Below, in pieces: positions 16,877 to 24,874 of a stretch of DNA of 41,124 bases. Made by a program: the position numbers and the translations under genes. The stretch is taken from assembly GCA_964408155.1 (NCBI GenBank), contig CAYOYJ010000002.1, forward strand, positions 1 to 41,124. Direction: 5' to 3'. The notes under the pieces were generated by a model that saw only the letters and a list, made by a program, of their open reading frames with translations, was not told the origin of the DNA and searched no databases. Numbering within the stretch: position 1 is the first letter of the stretch; each line of letters opens with the position of its first letter. This stretch comes from JAAYKM01 sp964408155. Lineage in GTDB: Bacteria > Desulfobacterota > Syntrophia > Syntrophales > JAAYKM01.

Positions 16877-17182
16877 ATGTTTAAAGAAGAAACCCTGCAG
16901 TGGATCAAAGAGATGCAAAGTGAAGGGAAACTGGCGGAACTCGATACTGCGGATATGAATCAATTGACTGAAGAGTATGCCGCCAAACTGGAAGCATACT
17001 TCTATGAAGCGGTCAGGAAACAGCTCGCACCGTGCGGCAAGGTTGCGGATTTTGAGAAGATACTGATTTACGACAGTCAGTATACGACCAAGTTTCTCAA
17101 CCAGGCTATTCCCGGTTACCTGAATTTCAAGCGCGAAACGTTCCTTCTGGCCAAAAAGGTCATCACGGGATTATCGGTATAA
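16877..17182 (+). CDS. Small hypothetical helical protein
   Basis: The 101-residue protein is unrecognised. AAAGGAG lies 5-6 nt before ATG 16877, which makes this start much better than upstream ATGs (16736, 16855). The sequence begins MFKEETLQWIKEMQSEGKL, is acidic and helical through about residue 50, has a single Cys in KQLAPCGK, and ends in a basic helix (FKRETFLLAKKVITGL). There is no signal peptide or membrane segment. It follows ispB by 85 nt on the same strand and may be cotranscribed. Confidence 0.7.
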   Translation: MFKEETLQWIKEMQSEGKLAELDTADMNQLTEEYAAKLEAYFYEAVRKQLAPCGKVADFEKILIYDSQYTTKFLNQAIPGYLNFKRETFLLAKKVITGLSV

Positions 17183-17278
17183 AACCCAACCACCCGAAGC
17201 GACGGGCGTTAGCAGCACTTTGTACACAACCACCAAAGGCTTCTCCTGCTAAATATAATAATATCGCCATCTTAACGA

Positions 17279-17325
17279 GCAAGCCCGGGCTCATCGAAGA
17301 AAGGAACCGGGGCTTGCTGTTCTCG
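17279..17325 (+). terminator. hairpin, possible terminator after the small hypothetical gene
   Basis: GCAAGCCC (17279-17286) pairs with GGGCTTGC (17310-17317), extended by two more pairs after one mismatch. A modest T-rich stretch follows (TGTTCTCGCTTTT). It lies about 100 nt after the stop of the hypothetical gene. Intergenic 17183-17537 otherwise holds a doubtful small ORF and an inverted repeat. Confidence 0.45.
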
Positions 17326-17343
17326 CTTTTCATCAAAGACCGA

Positions 17344-17475
17344 TCAATAAATAAACTCACCGACGGTGAAGCGATTGTCGCCTGTGTCTATGAAATCGAC
17401 CGTATAGCTGCCGTTACCGATCTCTGTTTTTTTTACGGGCTCGTCAATGATGACCGATTTCCTTGACGAGCCCAT
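17344..17475 (-). CDS. doubtful 43-codon ORF downstream of htpG
   Basis: ATG 17475 opens a 43-residue frame ending TVGEFIY. The second half (IGNGSYTVDFIDTGDNRF) has the look of a beta-rich periplasmic or pilin-like C-terminus, but I cannot name a family. No good ribosome site precedes it, and an inverted repeat lies inside it. It may be a remnant of a longer gene. Confidence 0.25.
   Translation of the reverse strand: MGSSRKSVIIDEPVKKTEIGNGSYTVDFIDTGDNRFTVGEFIY
17437..17473. repeat. perfect 11-bp inverted repeat after htpG
   Basis: GGGCTCGTCAA (17437-17447) and TTGACGAGCCC (17463-17473) form a stem with a 15-nt loop. On the htpG strand the bases after the hairpin are A-rich rather than T-rich, so a standard intrinsic terminator is not supported. 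It could act as a processing or Rho-dependent end. Confidence 0.6.
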
Positions 17476-17537
17476 TCGCTTTATAACCCCATGGAAAAAG
17501 ATCACGTCTATGGATGCCAACGCGGATTGACGTTTCG

Positions 17538-19451
17538 TCAGCCCTTGTCGGCCCTTACCATCAAATCCCCGATCATTTTGCTGAACCGGGAGGGATTGGC
17601 AACCTTTCCACCCTCCGCGATGACTGCCAGATCAAACAGAAGATCCGTGTAGTCCTTCAGGACGGCTGATTCCTTGTCGGATTCATGCAGGCCCTTGATT
17701 TTGGCCAGGAGCGGATGGTCCATGTTTATTTCCAGGACCCGCTTCTCCGGCGGAACCTCCTGACCGGTCGCCTTGAGGACCTTCTGCAGGTAAGCGCTCA
17801 TATCCTGGACATCCCCGGACAGACAGGCGACGGAGTCCCTGAGGTGCGTGGAGGGCTTGACCTCCTTCACCTTCTCTTCCAGCCGGCTCTTGATGTAACC
17901 GAACAGCGGTCCATACTCTTCCTTCTTCTTGTCGTCGATCTTGTCGAGATCGAGGTCGCCCTTTTCGGCGCTCTTGAACGTCTTCTTCTCGAATTCATGG
18001 AGATCCCGGACAACCCACTCGTCCATGGGGTCGTTCATGAGGATGACTTCGTAGTCCTTGGCCTTCAACTGTTCCAGGTGGGGGCTGTTTTTCAGGGCGG
18101 TGATGTTTTCCCCCGTGATGTAGTAAATCGCGTCTTGGTCCGGCTTCATGCGGTTTACGTAATCCGAGAGCGAAACAAGGGCGCCGTCGGAGTGGGTTGT
18201 CTGATAGCGCATCAGATTCGCGATCTTGTCCTTATTCTCGTAATCCGTCGAGACGCCCGTTTTGAAGATGGGGCCGAAGGACTTGAAGAAGGGGTCGTAC
18301 TTTTCCTTTTCCATGCCCGCCAGCAGTTCCAGGATCTTCTTGACGAGGTTCTTCCTGATATTCCTGACCAAGACGTCCTGCTGGAGAATTTCGCGGCTGA
18401 CGTTGAGGTTCAGGTCCGGGGCGTCGACCACGCCCTTGATGAAGGTCAGGTACGGCGGCATCAGCTCCTTGCAGTTTTCCATGATGAAGACCCGCTTGCT
18501 GTAAAGCTGGACCCCGTGTTTGCTTTCCCGGAAGAAGAGGTCGAAGGGCGGCATGGAGGGTATATAAAGGAGCGCGCTGTATTCCGTCGCCCCCTCGAGC
18601 TTGACGTGCAGGTGCGCCAGCGGCGGCGTCCAGTCGTGGCTGATGTGCCGGTAGAACTCGTTGTATTCCTCGTCGGTGATCTCCTTCTTGTCTCGGGTCC
18701 AGATGGCCTTCATGGAGTTCAGCGTTTCTTCCTTGATAACCTTTTCCGCCTTGTCCCCGTCCGGTTTGCCGTCTTCGCCCAGGACGGGTTCCGTCCGCTC
18801 GACGTCCATGCAGATAGGATAGGCGACGAAGTCGGAGTGCTTCTTGATCACCTGACGGACGGTCCATTCCTCGGTGAAGTCCTGCTCGTCCTTTTCCGCT
18901 TTTTTCAGGTGAAGGATAACCGATGTGCCGCGGCCATCCTTCTTCGTTTCTTCGATGCTGTAGGACCCGTCGCCTTTGGATTCCCACTTGACGGCCTGGT
19001 CTGCCCCGGCAGCCTTCGTGATGAGGGTCACCTTGTCGGCGACAATGAAGGCGCTGTAGAAGCCGACACCGAACTGGCCGATCAGTTCCGGCGTCAGCAT
19101 CTCCGGCTTCCCCGCTGCCGCGGCCGCCTCCAGGAAGTTGGCGGTGCCGCTCTGAGCGATGGTGCCGATGTTCTCGACGACCTCGTCCCAGGTCATGCCG
19201 ATGCCGTTGTCGGCGATTTCCAGGGTCCGTTTCTTCTTGTTGGGGGTGATCTTGATTTTGAATTCCGTGTCTGTCCCCAGGATGTCGGCGTCGGTCTGGG
19301 CTTTGAACCGCAGCTTGTCGATGGCGTCCGAGGCGTTGGAGACCAGTTCCCGGAGGAAAATCTCCCGGTGGGAGTACAGGGAATTGATGATGATGTTCAT
19401 CAGTTGCTGAACTTCGGTTTTGAATTGACGGGTTTCTTTCTTTCCTTCCAT
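17538..19451 (-). CDS. htpG: Molecular chaperone HtpG (Hsp90)
   Basis: The 637-residue protein has the N-terminal GHKL ATPase domain with ELVSNASDAIDKLR, DNGIGM and the GQFGVGFYSAF lid; the middle domain with SREILQQ (catalytic Arg region); and a C-terminal dimerisation domain. The MEEVD tail is absent, as in bacteria. AGGAG lies 7 nt before ATG 19451, and a promoter is at 19522-19549. No CIRCE element or clear sigma-32 promoter was seen. Confidence 0.97.
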   Translation of the reverse strand: MEGKKETRQFKTEVQQLMNIIINSLYSHREIFLRELVSNASDAIDKLRFKAQTDADILGTDTEFKIKITPNKKKRTLEIADNGIGMTWDEVVENIGTIAQSGTANFLEAAAAAGKPEMLTPELIGQFGVGFYSAFIVADKVTLITKAAGADQAVKWESKGDGSYSIEETKKDGRGTSVILHLKKAEKDEQDFTEEWTVRQVIKKHSDFVAYPICMDVERTEPVLGEDGKPDGDKAEKVIKEETLNSMKAIWTRDKKEITDEEYNEFYRHISHDWTPPLAHLHVKLEGATEYSALLYIPSMPPFDLFFRESKHGVQLYSKRVFIMENCKELMPPYLTFIKGVVDAPDLNLNVSREILQQDVLVRNIRKNLVKKILELLAGMEKEKYDPFFKSFGPIFKTGVSTDYENKDKIANLMRYQTTHSDGALVSLSDYVNRMKPDQDAIYYITGENITALKNSPHLEQLKAKDYEVILMNDPMDEWVVRDLHEFEKKTFKSAEKGDLDLDKIDDKKKEEYGPLFGYIKSRLEEKVKEVKPSTHLRDSVACLSGDVQDMSAYLQKVLKATGQEVPPEKRVLEINMDHPLLAKIKGLHESDKESAVLKDYTDLLFDLAVIAEGGKVANPSRFSKMIGDLMVRADKG

Positions 19452-19521
19452 AGGCCACTCCTATCTATCTTAATAATATAATTGCGATTATTGCGGATGC
19501 TGTTACAGACCGCGTGTCCCT

Positions 19522-19549
19522 ATAATGTGAACGAATTGGGATTTGTCAA
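19522..19549 (-). promoter_or_regulatory. candidate promoter of htpG
   Basis: The minus strand has a consensus TTGACA (19544-19549), a 16-nt spacer and CATTAT (19522-19527), about 70 nt before htpG. The heat-shock sigma-32 pattern was not evident. Confidence 0.45.
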
Positions 19550-19630
19550 GGCAGGAAGTTCGGGTCATTTAGACCGAAAGAGGAAATCTTTGTTTCCGTC
19601 GTTATTCCGGACGCAGGAAAGAAGTCATGT

Positions 19631-19849
19631 TTATTTGGTTAATTTTAATGGTTTTTTGGTTTTTGGTTGCGGAGCTTCTATCAGATGCCTAACTTCCTTG
19701 ACCGGATGAGCCAGAATCACATCATGACTTTCAATCTGCTTTTCCAACTGGATGACTTTCCTTGCTATTTTTTCTTTCGTAATAAGGATGATGTTTAAAA
19801 TTCGCTTCTCCAAAATGAGTTCCGATGTTTCTTCGGTGATTCTGACCAA
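19631..19849 (-). pseudogene. C-terminal remnant resembling an ORF6N-domain protein
   Basis: The only start in this 72-codon frame is a TTG with poor ribosome-site spacing, and a stop lies 12 codons upstream, so it reads as a fragment. The sequence is a charged helix (KVIQLEKQIESHDVILAH) followed by VRHLIEAPQPKTKKP, resembling the C-terminal end of ORF6N (phage/plasmid-associated DNA-binding) proteins, where a coiled helix precedes an IRQLM-x-PPEP-type tail. The DNA-binding N-terminus is gone. It lies between htpG and the acyl-CoA synthetase gene; the rest of 19452-19886 holds only the htpG promoter. Confidence 0.4.
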
Positions 19850-19886
19850 TCCCTTTTCTCGATTAATGCATAAGGATTATCACAGA

Positions 19887-22076
19887 TCATTGATTGTTCT
19901 GCCGGTTGAGCCAGCAGCGGTAGTGGTACATCTCGGCCAGGGATTTCACGGTCCGCTCGGGGGTGAGGAAGGAAACGCCCTTATACTTGTGACCCGGAAC
20001 ATCCAAGATGGTTTTCGTCTTTTCGTCGGTAAGCAACGTCACACCCAGAATCGGCTTGCCGTAGCACTCCATCAGATTCACAAGATGACGGATAAATTGC
20101 TCTTCAAACGCCTGAACCTGTTCAGGAATCGTCTTAAACAAGTTGCGGTCGTATTCGCGATCGGCCTTGACAGCCGAATCCATCAGCCAGCGGAAAAAGG
20201 TCATCCGGCCGAGAATCCCCATATGCACCACGGCGTCGCAACCATTCCATCTCATAAGTTCCTCCGTGAGCATAATCGGGATGGCCGGATCGAACTCCGC
20301 CACCAGATCGATCGGGTTGGAGCGGCTCCAGTAGGGGGGCAGGATTTCATCAATTTTTGCAATTAAATCGTCGGAAAGATGGGGAACCTTTAGACCGTGC
20401 TTCTCACACAGATCGGACATGACCACCCCCCACCCACCGCCGATCGTAATGGCCGCCACGCGATTGCCCCGAGGCAGGGGTAGGGAAGAAAATGCGGCTG
20501 ACAGATCCAGGAGGTCCATGGGGTGCTCGACAACAACCACCCCTGCCTGGCGGCAGGCGGCGTCGAAGACCTTCATATTCGACGCCATGGCCCCGGTGTG
20601 GCTGGCTGCAGCGCGATTACCCGCGTCGGTGCGTCCACCCTTCAGGATCACAACGGGTTTCTCCCGGCAAAGGCGCTTTGCCGTTTCATAGAAACGGCGC
20701 CCCTCCTTGATGCTTTCCAAATACATCAGGACTGTTTCCGTTTGCTCGTCGGCGATAAAACCTTCCAGATAATCTTCAATAGTTACCATGGCTTCGTTGC
20801 CTGAACCGCAGAAGCCCCGAATGCCGATCCCTTCATCGTCGGCAAAGGCCAAGAGTTGCGTACCAAGATTTCCCGACTGGGCCAGCAGGGTCGTCGTGCC
20901 CGGTTTGGGGCGGACATGGGAACCGGTACAGGTAAAATGGATATGGGGATTGATGATCCCCATGGTGTTGGGGCCGAGAATCAGGATGCCCGCTTCGCGG
21001 GCCTGGCGGACCAGGTATTCCTCCCGGAGACGTCCCTCTTCGCCGGTTTCGCTGAAACCGGCGGTGATGAGCAGCATCTGCCGGATGCCCTTCTGCTGAA
21101 AGTCCGGAATAATGGAGGCGACCTTATCGGCGGGCAGGGTAACGATACCCAGATCCACCGAACCCGGAATCTCCAGCACCGTCCTGTAAACCTGCCTGCC
21201 CGCGATTTCACCGCCACGGGCATTAACCAGGTAAATATCGCCCTGATAGTTTCCAGCGACCACGTTGGTGAAAAGCATGTGGCCCCATTTTCCAAAGGTG
21301 GCGGAAGCGCCGACAAAGGCAATCGAACGGGGATGGAACAGTTTGTAGATCGCCTTCGGATCGACAGGAAGACGCTTTGGAGCGGGCGCATCCGGATCGC
21401 CCACGACAATCAGGGCATCAACCGCCGTCAGACGGCCGGAAGCATCGGCGATGAGGGGGTTGATATCGACTTCCCGGATTTCTGGGAAATCGGCAGCCAG
21501 ACGGGACAGGCCCTCCAGGACGCTGAGCATCGCTTCACGGTCTGCTTCCTTCTGACCACGAAAAGCTCCCAACAGAGGTTGCGCCTTGATTTCTTCGAGG
21601 GCATACAGGGCTTCCGCCCGGCTGACCGGAGCGATCCGCAAGACGACATCCTGGAGGGCTTCCGTAAGAATACCACCGATACCGAACATGATGACAGGGC
21701 CGAACTGCCGATCCCGGAACAGACCGGCAACGAATTCCCGGTTGCCGTCGATCTGCGGCTGAATAAGATAACCTTCCAGGTCATCCCCTGCGGCGATATC
21801 AATCGCTTCGAGAGCCGCGAGAAAGTTCGTTTCATTGCGGATGCCGGTTCGGACGAGTCCCCGCTCTGTTTTGTGGGTGAGTCGAAAACCATGCCCCTTG
21901 ACCACGACGGGAAAACCAAAATGCTGTGCATGCGTAACGGCAGCGTCATGGGTTAAGGCAACGGCTTCATCCACCACGGGCACATCATAGGCGCGAAGCA
22001 CCTGTTTTGCCTCGGCTTCCGTTAAAGACGACCGTCCTGCAGCACTGGCTTGACTGATGATCTCCCGGATTTCCAT
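19887..22076 (-). CDS. ADP-forming acyl-CoA (acetyl-CoA) synthetase, fused subunits
   Basis: The 729-residue protein fuses the two subunits of NDP-forming acyl-CoA synthetase, ATP-grasp part first. Residues 1 to about 230 are the ATP-grasp domain (VVVKGHGFRLTHKTERG, GIGGILTEAL, DINPLIAD). From about 250 on come a CoA-binding Rossmann domain (HPRSIAFVGASATFGKWG), a succinyl-CoA ligase-like domain (LAQSGNLGTQLLAF) and the phosphohistidine segment AASHTGAMAS (His near 492). It interconverts acyl-CoA, ADP and phosphate with acid, CoA and ATP, useful for energy saving in fermenters and syntrophs. The acyl substrate cannot be told. ATG 22076 starts the ATP-grasp homology; an extension to 22175 is unlikely. 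Confidence 0.88.
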   Translation of the reverse strand: MEIREIISQASAAGRSSLTEAEAKQVLRAYDVPVVDEAVALTHDAAVTHAQHFGFPVVVKGHGFRLTHKTERGLVRTGIRNETNFLAALEAIDIAAGDDLEGYLIQPQIDGNREFVAGLFRDRQFGPVIMFGIGGILTEALQDVVLRIAPVSRAEALYALEEIKAQPLLGAFRGQKEADREAMLSVLEGLSRLAADFPEIREVDINPLIADASGRLTAVDALIVVGDPDAPAPKRLPVDPKAIYKLFHPRSIAFVGASATFGKWGHMLFTNVVAGNYQGDIYLVNARGGEIAGRQVYRTVLEIPGSVDLGIVTLPADKVASIIPDFQQKGIRQMLLITAGFSETGEEGRLREEYLVRQAREAGILILGPNTMGIINPHIHFTCTGSHVRPKPGTTTLLAQSGNLGTQLLAFADDEGIGIRGFCGSGNEAMVTIEDYLEGFIADEQTETVLMYLESIKEGRRFYETAKRLCREKPVVILKGGRTDAGNRAAASHTGAMASNMKVFDAACRQAGVVVVEHPMDLLDLSAAFSSLPLPRGNRVAAITIGGGWGVVMSDLCEKHGLKVPHLSDDLIAKIDEILPPYWSRSNPIDLVAEFDPAIPIMLTEELMRWNGCDAVVHMGILGRMTFFRWLMDSAVKADREYDRNLFKTIPEQVQAFEEQFIRHLVNLMECYGKPILGVTLLTDEKTKTILDVPGHKYKGVSFLTPERTVKSLAEMYHYRCWLNRQNNQ

Positions 22077-22190
22077 ATTCTTGGTCTCATTCCCTTGCAA
22101 GGAATTGTTTTGGGGGAAGAATCTACCATACGTACCATAAGCGCAACATGGGCGCAACTGCCGGGATTGTTGCATGCCATGACGACCGGT

Positions 22191-22850
22191 CTATTGTGCC
22201 TTCTCAGGACAGGACTTTTTCCTGTCGATGCAAATCATGGAACAAACCGTCAGAACGGCGCTGACACCGATGATGGGCCATTTCAACGCAATGGGCGGGA
22301 TGTACTGGTACAAACCAATCATTCCGAATACAACGAAGATGCAAGCGGCACACCACTTGACCGCCGTAGCATTTATTTTCTTCCCCAGAACGATCCCGAC
22401 TACAATCCCGATCACATCGGCGATGACCATACCCGTGGTTGTGCCCATCCAGACCGGAATAATGGTCTGGTATTTCGCCGCCAGGGCAACCGTGGCCAAT
22501 TGGGTCTTGTCGCCCATCTCGGCTAAGAAGAAGGCCACGGCCACCGTCCAGAAGGGACTGAAACTGAAGCGCTCATCTTCATTATCCAGTTCATCGCCTC
22601 GGATCGTCCATAGGCCAAAGAGGATGAAGGATGCGGCAGCGGCAATCTGGATATAAGAAATGGGAATGAATTGTGTCAGGTAATGCCCCAGGTAAACGGC
22701 CAGAAAATGATTTAAGAGCGTCGCGACAAAGACGCCCCAGAGGACAACGGAAGCTTTGTAACGCAAGGCGAAAGCCATGGCCAGCAGTTGGGTTTTATCT
22801 CCCATTTCGGCCAACACAACAAATAATGTGGAAAGCAGATAGGTCATCAT
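22191..22850 (-). CDS. GDT1/TMEM165 (UPF0016) family manganese exporter
   Basis: The 219-residue protein has six to seven membrane segments and the duplicated family motif ExGDKT (E15-T20, and again near 110-115, both as AEMGDKTQL). Bacterial relatives (MneA/Mnx type) export Mn2+, and eukaryotic ones move Mn2+/Ca2+ and protons. It has an acidic loop between the halves (GDELDNEDERF). The leader carries a yybP-ykoY-type riboswitch and terminator, which supports manganese as the substrate. AAAGGAA lies upstream of ATG 22850. Confidence 0.92.
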   Translation of the reverse strand: MMTYLLSTLFVVLAEMGDKTQLLAMAFALRYKASVVLWGVFVATLLNHFLAVYLGHYLTQFIPISYIQIAAAASFILFGLWTIRGDELDNEDERFSFSPFWTVAVAFFLAEMGDKTQLATVALAAKYQTIIPVWMGTTTGMVIADVIGIVVGIVLGKKINATAVKWCAACIFVVFGMIGLYQYIPPIALKWPIIGVSAVLTVCSMICIDRKKSCPEKAQ

Positions 22851-22872
22851 ATTCTTAAATTCCTTTCAGGCC

Positions 22873-22922
22873 AAAAAAAAGCGAGACTTCAGTATGATGA
22901 AACATCACACCAAAGGTCTCGC
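22873..22922 (-). terminator. riboswitch-controlled intrinsic terminator
   Basis: GCGAGAC (minus strand, 22922-22916) pairs with GTCTCGC (22887-22881). The stem is extended by GTGTGATG with CATCATAC (one G-T pair), and eight T follow directly (22880-22873). It lies between the aptamer and the exporter start, 23 nt before the ATG, as an expression platform should. Confidence 0.88.
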
Positions 22923-23012
22923 TAATTGGTATCGAAAACCAACGGCAAGGCCAAGCGCTCTCGCGCCAGCATGTTGACCTTGCACCGGGCAGCTACTCCC
23001 CTCTAATTTTCG
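22923..23012 (-). ncRNA. yybP-ykoY (manganese) riboswitch aptamer
   Basis: On the minus strand the leader contains GGGGAGTAGC (from 23001) and GGTCAACATGC (from 22979), the two conserved motifs of the yybP-ykoY class, whose L1 and L3 loops form the metal site. A closing stem pairs CGAAAA (23012-23007) with TTTTCG (22938-22933), and a GC hairpin (GGCGCGAGAGCGC) lies between. The class binds Mn2+ and usually turns on exporter genes by preventing termination. A promoter at 23016-23044 would start transcription at its 5' edge. Confidence 0.85.
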
Positions 23013-23015
23013 GTT

Positions 23016-23044
23016 TTTTTAACCCGGATAAAACAAAAAGTCAA
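23016..23044 (-). promoter_or_regulatory. promoter of the riboswitch–exporter unit
   Basis: The minus strand has TTGACT (23039-23044), a 17-nt spacer and TAAAAA (23016-23021). The predicted start falls at about 23009-23012, the 5' edge of the aptamer. The -10 match is moderate but the position is right. Confidence 0.55.
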
Positions 23045-23109
23045 CCCGATTATTCAAATGCATTTCCGCAAACCATACAATTTCATCCAAAATGAAAGCG
23101 AACAGATAC

Positions 23110-23253
23110 CTAATTCCATTTGAGCCCGTTTAACGTCACGTCGTCAGGAACTCCATGAAAGATATCATCGAATGACTTTGGAAAAACGATGAAGCGGCAC
23201 GGAACATCTATAAAACAGCTGCTGTTTTTTTCATAATTGATAATCACTTCCAT
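23110..23253 (-). CDS. small 47-residue ORF coupled to the cupin gene
   Basis: ATG 23253 overlaps the cupin stop as TAATG, with AGGGGG 5 nt upstream, so coupled translation is plausible. The product begins MEVIINYEKNSSCFIDVPC, is short, mildly acidic and lacks a membrane segment, with two Cys spaced six apart. I recognise no family. The rest of 23045-23109 appears empty. Confidence 0.5.
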   Translation of the reverse strand: MEVIINYEKNSSCFIDVPCRFIVFPKSFDDIFHGVPDDVTLNGLKWN

Positions 23254-23567
23254 TATGCCCCCCTGATCATCACCAAAAGCATCTTAAAGTGTTCGACCGC
23301 TTGCAGGGCATGGGGTTCTCCGGCGGGCATGATAATCATCTCGCCTTCTTTAAGTCGATAGGGTGTCCCTGCAATCCGTATCTCGACCTCGCCGTCGAGG
23401 ACCTGGACCAGAGCATCAAAGGGTGCCGTATGTTCGCTCAAACCCTGTCCGGCATCGAAGGCAAAAACGGTGACCGTTCCGGTTGTTTTGTTGATCACCT
23501 CCCGGCTGACGACGGCCCCTTCTTGGTAATCGACCAGTGATTTTAACGCTTTCACTTCTGCAGTCAT
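23253..23567 (-). CDS. Cupin-domain protein
   Basis: The 104-residue single-domain cupin has motif 1 around LSEHTAPFDALVQVLDGE (one His and one Glu in metal-ligand positions) and motif 2 around IIMPAGEPHALQA (a single His). Such small cupins can be metal sensors, isomerases or dioxygenases; the substrate is unknown. AGGAGG lies 9 nt before ATG 23567. It follows nrfA by 29 nt on the same strand and is probably in the nrfHA transcript, which hints at a link to nitrite or redox stress. Confidence 0.85.
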   Translation of the reverse strand: MTAEVKALKSLVDYQEGAVVSREVINKTTGTVTVFAFDAGQGLSEHTAPFDALVQVLDGEVEIRIAGTPYRLKEGEMIIMPAGEPHALQAVEHFKMLLVMIRGA

Positions 23568-23596
23568 ATCAATAAAACCTCCTATTGGCGTGACGG

Positions 23597-24874
23597 TTAA
23601 AAATTTGTTCCCGCCGCCCGGTTGGCGGTTTCAATTGCCTGGTGCGCCAGGTCGATGGAGCGGCCCAGGGTATTGAGCACCTGATCCGGGTTGTGGACAC
23701 CCATACTGTTCTCCGCTGCTACAATATCCCAGAACCACTGGGCTTTCCGGACCAGTTCCCGCGACTTTTCCAGTTCCGTCACATCAACTCTCGGCACAGT
23801 GCCGGCTTTACCGATCACACCATGGGCTTTCGCCACCCATTCACCGGCCAATTTCTGCAACTGCCAGACGTTGTTCTGGGTTGTCTTCACCCGCTCCAGA
23901 AGCCACTGTTCACTTTGATCATGGCAGGTCCGGCAGGAAGGAGCGATATTTTTCAAAGGACTTGTCAGCCAGTGTGAACTGTATTTTTGACCCTTCTCAC
24001 GCATGAAAGGCATGTGGCAATCGGCACAGGAGACGCCTGCCTTTCCGTGAACGCCACCGCTCCAGGTCTCGAATTCCGGGTGCTGGGCCTTGAGCATCTT
24101 CGCCTGGGAGTCCGGATGAACCCAATCCTGAACGAATCCGAACGGTTGACCGGCATAGTAAGCATACATTTCCTCAGGACTTAAACCATTTTGCCACGGG
24201 AAGGTCACCTTCTGTGTTTCCGGCTGGAAGTAGTACTCCACATGGCACTGACCGCAGACATAACTGCGCATCTCTTCTCTGGTGGCTTTCTTAATGTCAA
24301 TACCCCGGTTGGCCATGGCTTCGATGAAGGCGGGGTTGATCACCCGGAGCTTCATCGTCGCCGGTTCATGGCAGTTCGCGCAGGTGATGGGGTGCTTCAG
24401 AAGAGGCGACAGTTCGGACAGAGGGGTTTTGCCGTAACCCCAGCCTTTTTCCTTGAAGATGTCAATCAAGTTTGCCGTCTTGCAGGTCATACAGGAGCCG
24501 ACGGTCTTGGGTGTGATCCGCTTGGTTTCTTTGAGGTCCTGTACGGCATAGGGATGACCACGGTCCTCTGAGTAGTCCTTGCTGAAGGCCATGCCCTTGA
24601 AATTCTCCAACAGGGCCGGTTCGGCAACAGATTTCTGAACCTTTTCACTTCCGCCAAAACCAGTCGGCGACGGCGCCATTTCACGATTTCTCAGATAGCT
24701 TTGATATTCAAGGGGATAGTATTTTCCCCAGACGGCCGGATCGTATTCACCGTCCGGAATTTTGGTCAGTTTCACGACGGAAGCGGGCTGGAAGAAAAAA
24801 ACACGGGCGGCGACAAGCACAAACGCCAGGGCAACAACAATCAATACGGTCATGATAAGCAGCCTTTTACTCAA
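23597..24874 (-). CDS. nrfA: Pentaheme cytochrome c nitrite reductase (ammonia-forming) NrfA
   Basis: The 425-residue periplasmic enzyme reduces nitrite to ammonium with six electrons, and also nitric oxide and hydroxylamine. A signal anchor (about 7-27) leads the protein. The active-site heme has the lysine-ligated CMTCK (128-132); the other four are CANCH (165), CGQCH (207), CADCH (283) and CRTCH (314). The Ca2+-site region VEYYF follows heme 3, and KAQHPEFETWSGGVHG carries the active-site His. The start is TTG 24874, overlapping the nrfH stop and preceded by a strong AGGAGGGG; an ATG seven codons later is the alternative. The electron partner NrfH is directly upstream. Confidence 0.96.
   Translation of the reverse strand: MSKRLLIMTVLIVVALAFVLVAARVFFFQPASVVKLTKIPDGEYDPAVWGKYYPLEYQSYLRNREMAPSPTGFGGSEKVQKSVAEPALLENFKGMAFSKDYSEDRGHPYAVQDLKETKRITPKTVGSCMTCKTANLIDIFKEKGWGYGKTPLSELSPLLKHPITCANCHEPATMKLRVINPAFIEAMANRGIDIKKATREEMRSYVCGQCHVEYYFQPETQKVTFPWQNGLSPEEMYAYYAGQPFGFVQDWVHPDSQAKMLKAQHPEFETWSGGVHGKAGVSCADCHMPFMREKGQKYSSHWLTSPLKNIAPSCRTCHDQSEQWLLERVKTTQNNVWQLQKLAGEWVAKAHGVIGKAGTVPRVDVTELEKSRELVRKAQWFWDIVAAENSMGVHNPDQVLNTLGRSIDLAHQAIETANRAAGTNF

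Noticed and set aside
17685..19481. 598-codon plus-strand frame opposite htpG
   Set aside because: It is an antisense shadow caused by high codon bias in htpG; its sequence is low in complexity (Val/Leu/Asp repeats) and resembles no protein.
20856..21956. 366-codon plus-strand frame opposite the acyl-CoA synthetase
   Set aside because: Antisense shadow with no recognisable domain.
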